Positions 18,524-27,100 of a DNA stretch of 64,000 bases are shown one piece after another (positions within the stretch are counted from its first letter, which is position 1; each line of letters starts with the position of its first letter). The stretch comes from Brachybacterium vulturis. Lineage in GTDB: Bacteria; Actinomycetota; Actinomycetes; Actinomycetales; Dermabacteraceae. The DNA lies in contig NZ_CP023563.1 of assembly GCF_002407185.1 (NCBI RefSeq), forward strand, positions 3,100,001-3,164,000, in the 5' to 3' direction. A program made the position numbers and the translations under genes. The notes under the pieces were generated by a model. The model ran no database searches and was not told where the DNA came from. It saw nothing but the letters and a program-made list of their open reading frames with translations.

Positions 18524-19573
18524 TCACCGCGTCGCGGCGACCTCCGCATGGGTGCGCAGGATCCCCTCCGTGGTGCCGGCGGGGGCGCGGCCGATGCCGC
18601 ATTCGGTGGCCACGCCGACGTCCTGACGGACGCAGGAGCTCGCCGCGGCGAGGCGGCGGCGCGCGCCCTCGGCCCCGTCCTCGCGGTGGATGAGTCCGAG
18701 ATAGAGCTCCGCGACCTCCGTGAGCTCGGCGAGCGGGACGAAGTACGCCTCGTCGTCACGGTCGATCGGCACCGGCAGGTGCAGCCAGGACAGCTCGCGG
18801 CCGGCCGCGTCGATGACGGCGTTCGCGACCCGCACCAGGTTCGCGGTGTCGGTCGGTTCCACGAAGTGCTTCTCCCCGGCGTCGCCGTAGCACAGGTGCA
18901 TCCCCACCTCGACCTCGGGCGGGACGGAGTCCACCAGCGCGGCCAGGCGCACGACGATCCCGTCGAGCACGTCCCCGGCCCACCAGTGCTCCATCACCGC
19001 ACCGTAGCCGGAGGCCCCCTCGAGGATGCCCATCTCGCTGGCCACGTCCCACTGGATCGCGAGATCGGAGGGCGGGATGTCCTCGAGGATCTGCGCGAGC
19101 TCGCCGAGGATCGCGTCGGCGTAGACGGGCTCGAAGGCGGCACGGTCCTCACCGCGGAAGAAGCTGGAGATCACCGCGACGGGGGTGGGCAGGGAGACCT
19201 GGAACCTGAGCCCGGCAGGGATCGTCCCCTCGGCGCGCAGTCGGGTGAACAGGGCGTAGGACTCCGCTGCGGCGCTCGCATACCCCAGCGGAGGCAGGTC
19301 GATGCGCGCGGGCTCCGCACCGCTCGCCAGGCGCAGCGGGCGGATGTCGAGTCCGGCGCCGAAGGGGATCGGCTCCTCCCCCACCCGCTCGACGCCCTCG
19401 GCCTCGCCGAGCACGTCGGGTTGGAACATGATCCAGTGGAATCGCTTCCCCACCTCGCCGTCGGGGAGGCGGCGCACGTGCGCGCCGAGGATCTCGGCGA
19501 CGGTGCGCATCGTGGTCTCGGCATCGTCGAAGTTCACACTGCCCACCAGCTGGGCGCCCTTGGTCTCGGTCAT
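18524..19573 (-). CDS. MetE-like (cobalamin-independent methionine synthase-like) protein
   Basis: A 349-residue protein with the TIM-barrel fold of the MetE C-terminal/UROD superfamily. The zinc-ligand pattern of methionine synthases is retained: H226 and C228 in MHLCYGD and C325 in ATECGIGR. The N-terminus (GSVNFDDAETTMRTV and LPDGEVGKRFHW) is typical of short actinobacterial and fungal MetE-like proteins that lack the folate-binding N-terminal half. It might transfer a methyl group to a thiol, but the acceptor and donor are unknown. It starts 22 bp after the sugar permease stop, so it is probably the last gene of the mannoside operon, an unexpected place. Confidence 0.8.
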   Translation of the reverse strand: MTETKGAQLVGSVNFDDAETTMRTVAEILGAHVRRLPDGEVGKRFHWIMFQPDVLGEAEGVERVGEEPIPFGAGLDIRPLRLASGAEPARIDLPPLGYASAAAESYALFTRLRAEGTIPAGLRFQVSLPTPVAVISSFFRGEDRAAFEPVYADAILGELAQILEDIPPSDLAIQWDVASEMGILEGASGYGAVMEHWWAGDVLDGIVVRLAALVDSVPPEVEVGMHLCYGDAGEKHFVEPTDTANLVRVANAVIDAAGRELSWLHLPVPIDRDDEAYFVPLAELTEVAELYLGLIHREDGAEGARRRLAAASSCVRQDVGVATECGIGRAPAGTTEGILRTHAEVAATR

Positions 19574-19595
19574 GGTGTCAGCGTACGCGGCGGGA

Positions 19596-20543
19596 TCAGC
19601 CCTTGATCGCGCCGTCCTCGACGCCGCGGAAGAAGAACTTCTGGAAGAACGCGAAGAAGACGATGATCGGGATCAGCGCGATCATGGTGCCGGCGGCGAC
19701 CACGCGCGGATCCGATCCGAAGTTCGAGTTCAGGTACTCCATGCCGACGGTGAGGGTGTACTTCGCCGGATCGGTGAGCACGATCAGCGGCCACAGGAAG
19801 TCGTCCCATCCCCCGATGAACGCGAAGATCGCGACCACGCTGGCCATGCCGCGCACACTCGGCCAGACGATGTTCCGCAGGATCTGCCAGGTGCTGGCGC
19901 CGTCGATGACGGCAGCCTCGATCAGCTCCTTGGGTATCGACCGGCACGCAGCGGTCATCAGCAGCACGTTGATCGCTCCCACCAGGCCGGGCAGGATCAC
20001 GCCGCCGAGGGTGTTGGCCAGACCGAGGGTCTTGATCGTGAGGAACTGGCTCATCAGCGTGACCTCGCCGGGCAGCAGCAGCGTGGACAGCAGGATCACC
20101 ATGGCGAGCCGCTTCCCGCGGAAGCGCAGGCAGCCCAGGGCGTAACCGGCGAGGGTGCCGAAGACCACGTTGGCGACCGCGAGGGTCACCGCGACGATCA
20201 GGGAGTGCCAGGCGTAGTCGATGATCGGGATCGTGCCCGCCACGCGCGCATAGTTGTCCAGGGTGAGGTCCCCGGGGATCAGCTCCGGCGGGAAGGAGTA
20301 GATGTCATCGCGCGGCCCCTTCAGCGAGGTGGACAGCTGCCAGATGAACGGCCCGATCGCGACCATCAGCATGATCAGGAGCAGCACGTACCGGGTGATC
20401 AGCCCCGCCAGGGTCGGCTTGCCGAAGCCGCCGGCGCCCTTGACCTTCCAGGGGCGGTCGGTGCGCACGGGGCGCCGTTCGCGGGCAGGGGGTGCGATGG
20501 GGGGCTTCTGTGCGGGCACGGAGTCTTGGGGGGTCACGCTCAT
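19596..20543 (-). CDS. carbohydrate ABC transporter permease, MalG type
   Basis: A 315-residue membrane permease of the CUT1 sugar family. About 50 polar residues precede six hydrophobic segments, the first being YVLLLIMLMVAIGPFIWQLSTSL. The EAA loop IEAAVIDGASTWQILRNIVWP that docks on the ATPase is well conserved, and the C-terminus QKFFFRGVEDGAIKG is typical of MalG proteins. It pairs with the MalF-type permease encoded 1 bp upstream. No ATPase gene is present, so the system probably uses a shared MsiK/UgpC-type ATPase encoded elsewhere. Confidence 0.92.
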   Translation of the reverse strand: MSVTPQDSVPAQKPPIAPPARERRPVRTDRPWKVKGAGGFGKPTLAGLITRYVLLLIMLMVAIGPFIWQLSTSLKGPRDDIYSFPPELIPGDLTLDNYARVAGTIPIIDYAWHSLIVAVTLAVANVVFGTLAGYALGCLRFRGKRLAMVILLSTLLLPGEVTLMSQFLTIKTLGLANTLGGVILPGLVGAINVLLMTAACRSIPKELIEAAVIDGASTWQILRNIVWPSVRGMASVVAIFAFIGGWDDFLWPLIVLTDPAKYTLTVGMEYLNSNFGSDPRVVAAGTMIALIPIIVFFAFFQKFFFRGVEDGAIKG

Positions 20544-20544
20544 C

Positions 20545-21432
20545 TCAGGCCTCCTTCGCGGGCTTCTCGCCGCGGTTCAGGTATGCGACCAGCAGCAGCG
20601 GGCCGATGGTGAGCAGGAACAGGGCGACGCTCACCGCGGAGGCGTATCCGAGCCGACCCTGCAGGCCCGAACCGGTCTGCTGGACCAGCATGACGACGCT
20701 CGCCGCCGCGCCGCCCGGACCACCGGACCCGTTGGACAGCACGTACAGCTCGGTGAACACGCGCATAGCACTGACCGTGATCAGCACACTGACCAGGAAC
20801 ATGGCCCCGCGCACGCCGGGGATCGTGACCGAGAACAGTCGGCGCAGACCGTTCGCGCCGTCCATCGCGGCGGCCTCGTGCAGCTCACGGCCGACGTTCC
20901 CGAGCGCCGCGAGGTAGACCACCATGTAGTAGCCCAGGCCCTTCCACACGGTCAGGAGCACGGCGGTGAGGATCAGCCCCCAGCGGCTCGCGAGGAACGG
21001 GATGGGTTCCTGGATCAGGCCGATGAACTCGAGCGTCTCGTTGATGATGCCGCGGGAGTCGAACAGCCAGGTCCAGATCAGGCCGACCACCACCACGGAG
21101 GCGATGACCGGGAAGTAGAAGGAGGTGCGGAAGGCGGAGATGCCCGGGATCTGCTTCTCCACCAGCAGCGCCAGCAGCAGCGGCAGGAAGGTGAGGAAGG
21201 GGACGCTGAGCACCACATAGGCGAGGCTCGTCACGATGGCGTTCCAGAAGCGCTGGTCACCGAGCAGGTCCAGGTAGTTCTCCAGGCCCACGAAACTGCC
21301 TCCGGTCAGCGGCCGGGCATCGGTGAACGACAGCACGATGGTGTTGAGGAACGGCCACAGGGCGAACACGATGACCCAGATCAGGGCCGGTGCCACGAGG
21401 ACCCACGGGATGTACCAGCGGAACGCGCGCAT
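20545..21432 (-). CDS. carbohydrate ABC transporter permease, MalF type
   Basis: A 295-residue membrane permease. It opens MRAFRWYIPWVLVAPALIWV and has the coupling loop HEAAAMDGANGLRRLFSVTIP. I start it at the ATG at 21432, where GAAGGAGTG lies 7 nt upstream; the same frame runs further upstream only as a shadow of the binding-protein gene. With the MalG partner it forms the channel for the sugar delivered by the lipoprotein encoded upstream. The mannosidase gene in the same locus suggests mannosylated or mannose-containing oligosaccharides. Confidence 0.92.
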   Translation of the reverse strand: MRAFRWYIPWVLVAPALIWVIVFALWPFLNTIVLSFTDARPLTGGSFVGLENYLDLLGDQRFWNAIVTSLAYVVLSVPFLTFLPLLLALLVEKQIPGISAFRTSFYFPVIASVVVVGLIWTWLFDSRGIINETLEFIGLIQEPIPFLASRWGLILTAVLLTVWKGLGYYMVVYLAALGNVGRELHEAAAMDGANGLRRLFSVTIPGVRGAMFLVSVLITVSAMRVFTELYVLSNGSGGPGGAAASVVMLVQQTGSGLQGRLGYASAVSVALFLLTIGPLLLVAYLNRGEKPAKEA

Positions 21433-21513
21433 GCGAGAACACTCCTTCGCGTCGACCTGTTCGAGCCGCACGGTGGGGATGCGACCCCTCGGTCGCATCG
21501 GGGAAAGCGAGTA

Positions 21514-21541
21514 CCGGTCCCACGACGGGGCGCGGGACCGG
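21514..21541 (-). terminator. hairpin between sugar-binding protein and permease genes
   Basis: An 8-bp perfect stem CCGGTCCC / GGGACCGG with a 12-nt loop, starting about 10 nt after the binding-protein stop. Its position suggests partial termination or 3'-end protection that keeps binding protein in excess over the permeases. Confidence 0.5.
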
Positions 21542-21551
21542 GTCTCCGGTA

Positions 21552-22823
21552 TCAGGCGAGGTTCTGGTTGCCGTACTCGACAGCGGCGTCGAGGGCGGCC
21601 TGCGCCGTGATCTCGCCCAGCATCGCCTTGGCCATCTGCTGGACGAGGTTGGTATTCATGTCCTCCGTCCACAGCACGTTCGTGGTGTCCACGGCGGTGT
21701 CCATCGACTCCGAGGCGACCTGGACCGCCTCGTTCTGCAGCTCGATATCGCTGGCCTCCGCGAACGTCGAGGGATCGGCGGCGGCCTCCTGGGTGCCGGG
21801 AAGGAATCCCTGGGCGAGGGTGCAGAACGCGATCTGGTTCTCGTTGTTGGTGAGGAACTCGGCGAAGGCCAGGGCCGTCGCCGGGATCGCCGACTTCTTC
21901 GAGACGCAGATGCCCTGGACGAACAGCGGAGGCTTGCCGAACCGCGGGCTCACGGTGGTGGCCTCGAGGAGGGAGGGCGCCTCCTTCTTGAGGTCGCCGG
22001 CGAAGGAGGAGGTGGCGGTGGTCCACAGGACCTTGCCCTGCTTGTACAGCGCGGCGTTGCCGGTGTAGTCGTTGTTCAGGACCTCCGCGGGCATCGCCCC
22101 GTCGGCGTAGAGGTCGACGTACTTCTGCAGCAGCGCGGCATTCTCCGCGGTGTTGAAGGTGAACTCACCCTCCTCGGAGGTGATCACGAACTCCGGCATG
22201 TTCGAGATGACCGGGTTCTCGCTGCCCTCGTCGTGCACGCGGCGGGCGAGCTCGAACATCTCGTCGAGGGAGGTGGGCAGGGAGGCCTCGTCGATGCCGA
22301 AGCCGGAGAGCTCACCGAGGTTCCACCAGTTCATGTCCGTCCCCAGGTACCAGGGGAACCCGAAGGAGCCTTCCACCTCCGGGAACTGGTAGCCCTCGAC
22401 GGCACCGGGCACATAGGTCGAGGAGAGCTCGGGGACCGCCTTGGCCAGGTCGAGCAGGAAGTCGGTCGAGGCCAGGGGGTAGGCCAGGTTCGGCGGGAGG
22501 TTGATGACATCGGGGAGCGCCTCGGAGTTCGCCTGGGCCAGGACCTTGTCCTGGTAGCCCTCCCCGGGCTGGTCCATCCAGTTCACGGTGGTGCCCGGGT
22601 ACTTGTCCTGGAAGTCCTGGATGACCTGCTCGAAGAAGGGCGTGAACTTCTCGTTCTTCAGCGACCACGACTGGAAGGTGATCTCCCCGGTGATCTCCCC
22701 CGACGCGGCCTGCTCGGCGACGTCGTCGCTGTTCCCGCCGCCGCCGGAGAGCCCGCATCCTGCCAGAGTGGCAGCGGCGGCTCCGGAGCCGGCTGCGAGG
22801 AATGTGCGTCGGGTAGCTGACAT
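21552..22823 (-). CDS. sugar ABC transporter substrate-binding lipoprotein (SBP family 1)
   Basis: A 423-residue extracytoplasmic binding protein. The signal peptide holds paired arginines (ATRRTFLAAG) and a lipobox ATLAGC with C23 as the lipid anchor; a Gly/Asn linker follows. The mature part resembles MalE/UgpB-type proteins: ITFQSWSLKNEKFTPFFEQVIQDF, YPGTTVNWMDQPGEGYQDKV and LPDVINLPPNLAYPLA. I chose the ATG at 22823 because the signal peptide starts there. A TTGACA promoter and a LacI-type operator lie upstream. The ligand is probably a mannose-containing sugar given the linked alpha-mannosidase; that is inference. Confidence 0.92.
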   Translation of the reverse strand: MSATRRTFLAAGSGAAAATLAGCGLSGGGGNSDDVAEQAASGEITGEITFQSWSLKNEKFTPFFEQVIQDFQDKYPGTTVNWMDQPGEGYQDKVLAQANSEALPDVINLPPNLAYPLASTDFLLDLAKAVPELSSTYVPGAVEGYQFPEVEGSFGFPWYLGTDMNWWNLGELSGFGIDEASLPTSLDEMFELARRVHDEGSENPVISNMPEFVITSEEGEFTFNTAENAALLQKYVDLYADGAMPAEVLNNDYTGNAALYKQGKVLWTTATSSFAGDLKKEAPSLLEATTVSPRFGKPPLFVQGICVSKKSAIPATALAFAEFLTNNENQIAFCTLAQGFLPGTQEAAADPSTFAEASDIELQNEAVQVASESMDTAVDTTNVLWTEDMNTNLVQQMAKAMLGEITAQAALDAAVEYGNQNLA

Positions 22824-22906
22824 GACTGGACCTCTTCTGTGGTGCACAGCTCTTCAACAGCGTGCGTGGACCGCGCGATGGGGAGGAGACTCCCGAGAGC
22901 CTGGAA

Positions 22907-22920
22907 CTAAAGCGCTAAAG
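22907..22920 (-). promoter_or_regulatory. candidate LacI-family operator at the sugar-binding protein promoter
   Basis: On the minus strand the site reads CTTTAGCGCTTTAG, with the LacI-type core A-n-CG-n-T. It starts 2 bp downstream of the -10 hexamer at 22923-22928, the usual position for repression. A related site lies upstream of the mannosidase gene (26234-26247). No LacI-family gene is in this window. Confidence 0.55.
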
Positions 22921-22922
22921 TG

Positions 22923-22951
22923 ATCGTGGCACCCCGCCTGCCGCCTGTCAA
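22923..22951 (-). promoter_or_regulatory. sigma-70-type promoter of the sugar-binding protein gene
   Basis: Minus strand: TTGACA (22946-22951), 17-bp spacer, CACGAT (22923-22928). A perfect -35 offsets a weak -10. The transcript would start inside the adjoining LacI-type operator, about 90 nt before the ATG. It gives the transporter a start point separate from the mannosidase. Confidence 0.55.
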
Positions 22952-22983
22952 CACCCGCGCCGTCCGGGCGCGTCGGACCGACA

Positions 22984-23009
22984 GCCTGGGGCGGCCTTCC
23001 GCCCCAGGC
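22984..23009 (-). terminator. perfect 11-bp hairpin, second of two after the mannosidase
   Basis: GCCTGGGGCGG / CCGCCCCAGGC with loop CCTT. It lies 26 nt beyond the first hairpin (23035-23066) and just upstream of the -35 of the binding-protein promoter. Together the pair should insulate the transporter promoter from mannosidase transcription. Confidence 0.65.
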
Positions 23010-23034
23010 CACCGGGGCTTCGGACGCAGAGAGC

Positions 23035-23066
23035 GGCGCCGGGGCTCCCGCAGGATCCCCGGCGCC
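23035..23066 (-). terminator. hairpin after the alpha-mannosidase gene
   Basis: GGCGCCGGGG / CCCCGGCGCC, a perfect 10-bp stem with a 12-nt loop, starting 15 nt after the mannosidase stop. It has no T-run, as usual at this GC content. Confidence 0.65.
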
Positions 23067-23081
23067 GTCGTGCATGTCACC

Positions 23082-26000
23082 TCAGAAGCGGACGCGCACG
23101 CTCGTGATCTCGAAGGGCTTCAGCGCGAGAGCCATCGACGAGCCCTCCGCAGCGGCGGCCCGATGCCCCAGCGGGGACTCCTCGGTCAGCGGCCGCTCGA
23201 GCAGGTCCACCACCGTCAACGACGTCGCTCCGGGCACCTCGAGCGTCTCCGCGGTGCGGCGCCCCGCGGACTCGTACAGCCGGACCACGAGGTCCCCCGA
23301 GCGGTCCTCGGCGAGCTTGACGGTCTGGATCCGGGCGCTGCCCTGGCCGCCCTCGGACGCCGCGAGGCGCGCCACCGGCGCGAGCTCCTCCGCCCGGTGG
23401 AGCCGGCGCAGGGGCTGGTTGAGCTCCTCGCCGAGATCCACCGCGTCCCCGAGGTCGGCGTCCGGACGGATCGCGTAGCGCAGGGAGTACTGCCCCTCCT
23501 CGGCCAGGGGATCCGGGAACTCCGCCGCCCGCAGCACCGTCGCGCGGACCACCGTGGTGGTCCCGCCGTCGTCCTCCCGCAGCACACGCCGCACGTCGTG
23601 CCCGTAGGAGGAGTCATTGGCCAGCGCGATGCCGTAATCCGACTCGGCCACACGCACCCAGCGATGAGCGCAGGTCTCGAACCGGCCGAAGTCCTCGTTG
23701 GTGTTCACGGGGATGGGCCGGTCGATGTGGCCGAACTGGATCTCGCTGCTCATGACGGCGGCACGGACATCCAGCGGGAAGGCCAGCTTGAGCACCTTCT
23801 TGCGTTCGTGCCAGTCGACGTCGAGATCGATGCCGAGGGCGTCGGCGCCGGGAGCGACCGAGTACGTCAGCGTGATGCGTGATCCGGTCCCGATCGACGG
23901 CATCCCCTCGTGGGGCCGCTCGACGGCGCCGTCCTCGCGGGTGCGGTGGGTGACGGAGATGCGCACGGTGCCGTCCTGCTCGTGCCTGACCTCGGGGGCG
24001 TCCTCGGCCACCAGGTCGCGGTGGACGTGACGGTAGAACTCGTCGATGTCCCAGGAGTCCCAGGCGTTGGGTGCGTCCCGGTGCAGCTGGAGCAGGGCCC
24101 CGGAGGCACCCGGGGCGATCGCCTCCCGGCCGTCGGCGCCGGCGCGCAGCGAGGTGAGCAGCCCGCGCTCGTCGATCTCGACGTGGAGCTCGGGCGTGGT
24201 CACGGTGAGCATGCCGCCCGCCTCGCGCACCGTCGGCGCGGCGCTCGGACCGCTCGCGGCGGCGATCGCCAGCGGCGCGACGCCCTGGCGCGGTCGGGAC
24301 GCCGCGTTCGCGGTCGCGAGGGTGTCGGAGCCGTCATCGAGCGCGTCGAGCGCGGCCGCGACCAGTGCCTCGCCCCGCTCGGTGATGTAGTCGTAGGACT
24401 GCTCGGCCTCGCGATGCACCCAGGCGATCGACGAGCCCGGCAGGATGTCGTGGAACTGCAGCAGCAGCAGCTTGTCCCACAGAGAATCGATCTCCTCGTA
24501 GGGGTAGGCGAAGCCCTCGACCAGGCGAGCCGCGGTGGCGCTCCAGAGCTCGACGTCGTGCATCAGCACCTCGGTGCGGCGGTTGCCCTGCTTGCCGAGG
24601 ATCTGCGAGGAGTACGTGCCGCGGTGCAGCTCGAGGTAGAGCTCCCCGTTCCAGACGGGAGCATCCGCATACTCCTCGCGGGCACGGGTGAAGAAGTCCT
24701 GCGACGTGGACCACTCGACCTTCGGCGCGCCCTCGAGATCCGCGAAGCGCTCCTGGGAGGCGAGCATCTCGCGGGTGGGGCCACCGCCCCCGTCCCCCCA
24801 GCCGGTCGGGGTCAGACCGAGGTGGCTGGCGCCCTTGTCCTTGAAGTTCTTCTCGAAGTAGGCGAGCTCGGCGGCGGTGAGCTGGCCGTTGTAGGCGTCG
24901 ATGGGTGGGAAGTGGGTGAACTGCGTGGTCCCGTCGATGCCCTCCCACTGGAAGCTGTGGTGGGGGAAGGTCGAGTACTGGTTCCAGGACACCTTCTGGG
25001 TGAGGAAGGAGTCGTTGCCCGCGAGCGCGCAGATCTGCGGCAGCGCGGCGGAGTAGCCGAAGGAGTCCGGCAGCCAGGTCTCCTTGGTCTCGAACCCGAA
25101 CTCCTCGAGGAAGAACTTCTTGCCGTGGAGGAACTGGCGGGCCATGGCCTCGGACCCGGGCATGTTCGTGTCGGACTCGACCCACATGCCGCCCACCGGC
25201 ACGAAGCGGCCCGCGGCCACGTGCTGCGCGATGCGGCGGAACAGACCGGGGTACTCGTCGCGGATCCATTGGAACTGCTGCGCCGAGGAGCACGAGAAGA
25301 CCAGCTGCGGGTAGTGCTCGAGCAGCCAGCAGACGTTGGAGAAGGTCCGGGCGCACTTGCGCTTGGTCTCCCGCAGCGGCCACAGCCAGGCGGAGTCGAT
25401 GTGGGCGTGGCCGGTCGCGATGACGGTCAGCGCTGAGGCGTTGGCCGGGGCCTCGAGCACGCCGCGCAGCCGGGCGCGCGCCTCCGGTGCCGTCCCGTGC
25501 AGGTCATCGGGATCCGCAGCATCCAGGGCCGTCCCCAGGGCGTGCAGGATGTCGAAGCGGCGGGCGGACTGCTCGGGCAGGGTGTGCATGAGTCCGTTCA
25601 GCGCGGTCACGTCCTGCTCGAGCTCCCAGACCGCCGTCGAGCGCCAGGCCAGGCGCAGCATGGTGAGGTCGTAGATGGGGTCCTCGCCGGCGGTCGTCTT
25701 GTCCCCCAGCGCGGTGGTGGCGAAGGTCCAGTCGCCGGGCACGTTGGGGTTCGCGGCGCACTCGAGGTAGAGATCGACCTCCTGGCCGGCCTCGAGGGTG
25801 AGGTACTGGTTGAAGGGGTTGATCGCCTTGACGGTCTCCCCCTCGGGGGTCCAGATCAGCGCCTCGGCCTGGAAGCCGGGCATGTTCGTGAAGGACAGGT
25901 CGAGCTGGAGCTCGATGTCGCGGTCCTCGCCGGCGGTCCAGGAGCTCGGCACCTGGCCCGTGACGTGCAGCCACAGGGTCGACCAGGGGCGACCCCAGCG

Positions 26001-26180
26001 GTCGCCGACGGACACGGGGGTGTACCTCTGGCGCCGGGCCTCCTCGAAGGGGACCGGCTCGTCCGGCACCTCCCAGGCCTCGATGGTCAGCGGCGCGGTG
26101 GCCAGGTGGCGGCGCGCCGGCAGCATTTCGCGGAGGAACCGGCGGACCCGATCCTCGCTGGTGGGACGGTTGTCGTGCAT
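23082..26180 (-). CDS. alpha-mannosidase, glycoside hydrolase family 38
   Basis: A 1,032-residue enzyme that removes terminal alpha-linked mannose. The N-terminal region (1-250) is the ancillary domain of bacterial GH38 enzymes. The zinc site starts with GHAHIDSAWLWP (H258, H260-x-D262) and the nucleophile is D337 in GGMWVESDTNMPG. GWGDGGGGPTREM and HREAEQSYDYITERGE are further family marks; the C-terminal beta domains end near FEITSVRVRF. No signal peptide is visible, so it acts in the cytoplasm, presumably on sugar imported by the transporter encoded downstream. A LacI-type operator lies about 54 nt upstream, next to a TACGCT -10. Confidence 0.95.
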   Translation of the reverse strand: MHDNRPTSEDRVRRFLREMLPARRHLATAPLTIEAWEVPDEPVPFEEARRQRYTPVSVGDRWGRPWSTLWLHVTGQVPSSWTAGEDRDIELQLDLSFTNMPGFQAEALIWTPEGETVKAINPFNQYLTLEAGQEVDLYLECAANPNVPGDWTFATTALGDKTTAGEDPIYDLTMLRLAWRSTAVWELEQDVTALNGLMHTLPEQSARRFDILHALGTALDAADPDDLHGTAPEARARLRGVLEAPANASALTVIATGHAHIDSAWLWPLRETKRKCARTFSNVCWLLEHYPQLVFSCSSAQQFQWIRDEYPGLFRRIAQHVAAGRFVPVGGMWVESDTNMPGSEAMARQFLHGKKFFLEEFGFETKETWLPDSFGYSAALPQICALAGNDSFLTQKVSWNQYSTFPHHSFQWEGIDGTTQFTHFPPIDAYNGQLTAAELAYFEKNFKDKGASHLGLTPTGWGDGGGGPTREMLASQERFADLEGAPKVEWSTSQDFFTRAREEYADAPVWNGELYLELHRGTYSSQILGKQGNRRTEVLMHDVELWSATAARLVEGFAYPYEEIDSLWDKLLLLQFHDILPGSSIAWVHREAEQSYDYITERGEALVAAALDALDDGSDTLATANAASRPRQGVAPLAIAAASGPSAAPTVREAGGMLTVTTPELHVEIDERGLLTSLRAGADGREAIAPGASGALLQLHRDAPNAWDSWDIDEFYRHVHRDLVAEDAPEVRHEQDGTVRISVTHRTREDGAVERPHEGMPSIGTGSRITLTYSVAPGADALGIDLDVDWHERKKVLKLAFPLDVRAAVMSSEIQFGHIDRPIPVNTNEDFGRFETCAHRWVRVAESDYGIALANDSSYGHDVRRVLREDDGGTTTVVRATVLRAAEFPDPLAEEGQYSLRYAIRPDADLGDAVDLGEELNQPLRRLHRAEELAPVARLAASEGGQGSARIQTVKLAEDRSGDLVVRLYESAGRRTAETLEVPGATSLTVVDLLERPLTEESPLGHRAAAAEGSSMALALKPFEITSVRVRF

Positions 26181-26233
26181 GAGAGCTCCTCGAAGAGCGT
26201 TGGGAGAGCGCCGGAGGCGGCCGCTGACCGGGC

Positions 26234-26255
26234 ATAAAGCGGTTGAGGAAGCGTA
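26234..26255 (-). promoter_or_regulatory. candidate -10 and LacI-family operator upstream of alpha-mannosidase
   Basis: Minus strand: a -10-like TACGCT (26250-26255) followed directly by CTCAACCGCTTTAT (26234-26247), with the LacI-type core A-n-CG-n-T and the same CGCTTTA half as the operator at 22907-22920. Eight of the twelve core bases match that site. No convincing -35 hexamer is visible. Confidence 0.45.
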
Positions 26256-26318
26256 GCACCGCCACGGTGCCGGCTGCTGCTCGCCCCGTCTCTGCCGGGG
26301 CTGCTCGGCCCGGGCTGC

Positions 26319-27050
26319 TCAGCCCGCGCCCCCTTCCGCGTCCTGCTCGCGCCGCATGTCTGCCAGCAGGGTGTTCATGAAGTCGTGCACATCCTCGAAG
26401 CTCAGCGAACGCTCGTCGCGACGGGGCGGTATACCGCCCACGAAGGCCCCGCCGTGCCAGGCCATCGAGTCGTCCGGAAGCGTCGGGTCATCGTCCTGCC
26501 ACAGGTCGATGGGGACCGCGTGGGCGGCCAGGTCGCGGGCGACCTCGTCCGCCTGCGCGGGGCTGCCGGAGCGCTGCAGCACGGAGACCAGCAGCGACTG
26601 CGCGGCCCAGGCGATCGCGTCGTCCGCGCCGTCCTGACCGGGATCGATCGACTCCTGGACCAGTGCGAGGTAGCTCGCGGCGAGCTCGTCCGCACCGTCC
26701 TGGTGATGGTCCTTCGCGACCCGCAGCGCGACCTGCGGCACGAGGTCCCGGGCGTCGAAGAGCACTGCGGCGCCCACGAGCGCCATGCCCACCCCGGTCG
26801 GGAAGTCCGGATCCAGGGCCAGCGCGGTGGACGGGCCGCGCCCGGCGCGCCGATCGTCATCGGCCGCGAGGAACTCCTGGATCGAGCGCGCGATCGCTGC
26901 CCGTGCCCTGGCGTCGTCGCGCAGGACGACCTCGGCCTCGGCGGGGTCCACGCCCAGTCGGCGCGCGACGCGCGCGAAGGGGAAGTCCGGGCGGGCCAGG
27001 GCCGCGTCGCGGGTCGGAACCAGTGCGCCGGTCGTCTGTTCATCGCTCAT
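26319..27050 (-). CDS. hypothetical protein, acidic, soluble
   Basis: No family recognised. The 243-residue product lacks a signal peptide or membrane segment, is rich in Asp and Ala and looks helical. It ends with a Glu/Gly-rich tail after FEDVHDFMNTLLADMRREQ. Codon use and GC pattern match the neighbours, which supports a real gene. It lies between the mannosidase promoter region and the rluD-like gene on the same strand. A link to the dcw cluster downstream end or to the sugar locus cannot be shown. Confidence 0.65.
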   Translation of the reverse strand: MSDEQTTGALVPTRDAALARPDFPFARVARRLGVDPAEAEVVLRDDARARAAIARSIQEFLAADDDRRAGRGPSTALALDPDFPTGVGMALVGAAVLFDARDLVPQVALRVAKDHHQDGADELAASYLALVQESIDPGQDGADDAIAWAAQSLLVSVLQRSGSPAQADEVARDLAAHAVPIDLWQDDDPTLPDDSMAWHGGAFVGGIPPRRDERSLSFEDVHDFMNTLLADMRREQDAEGGAG

Positions 27051-27100
27051 GCCTGGACGCTACCGCTCGCGAGCCGCCTCCCGCGAGGCGCAGTCCCGGC

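Noticed and set aside
14840..19606. A 1,588-codon open frame on the plus strand opposite dnaE and the MetE-like gene
   Set aside because: It is antisense to clear genes; its Arg/Gly/His/Asp-rich composition is the usual shadow of GC-rich codons, with no family motif.
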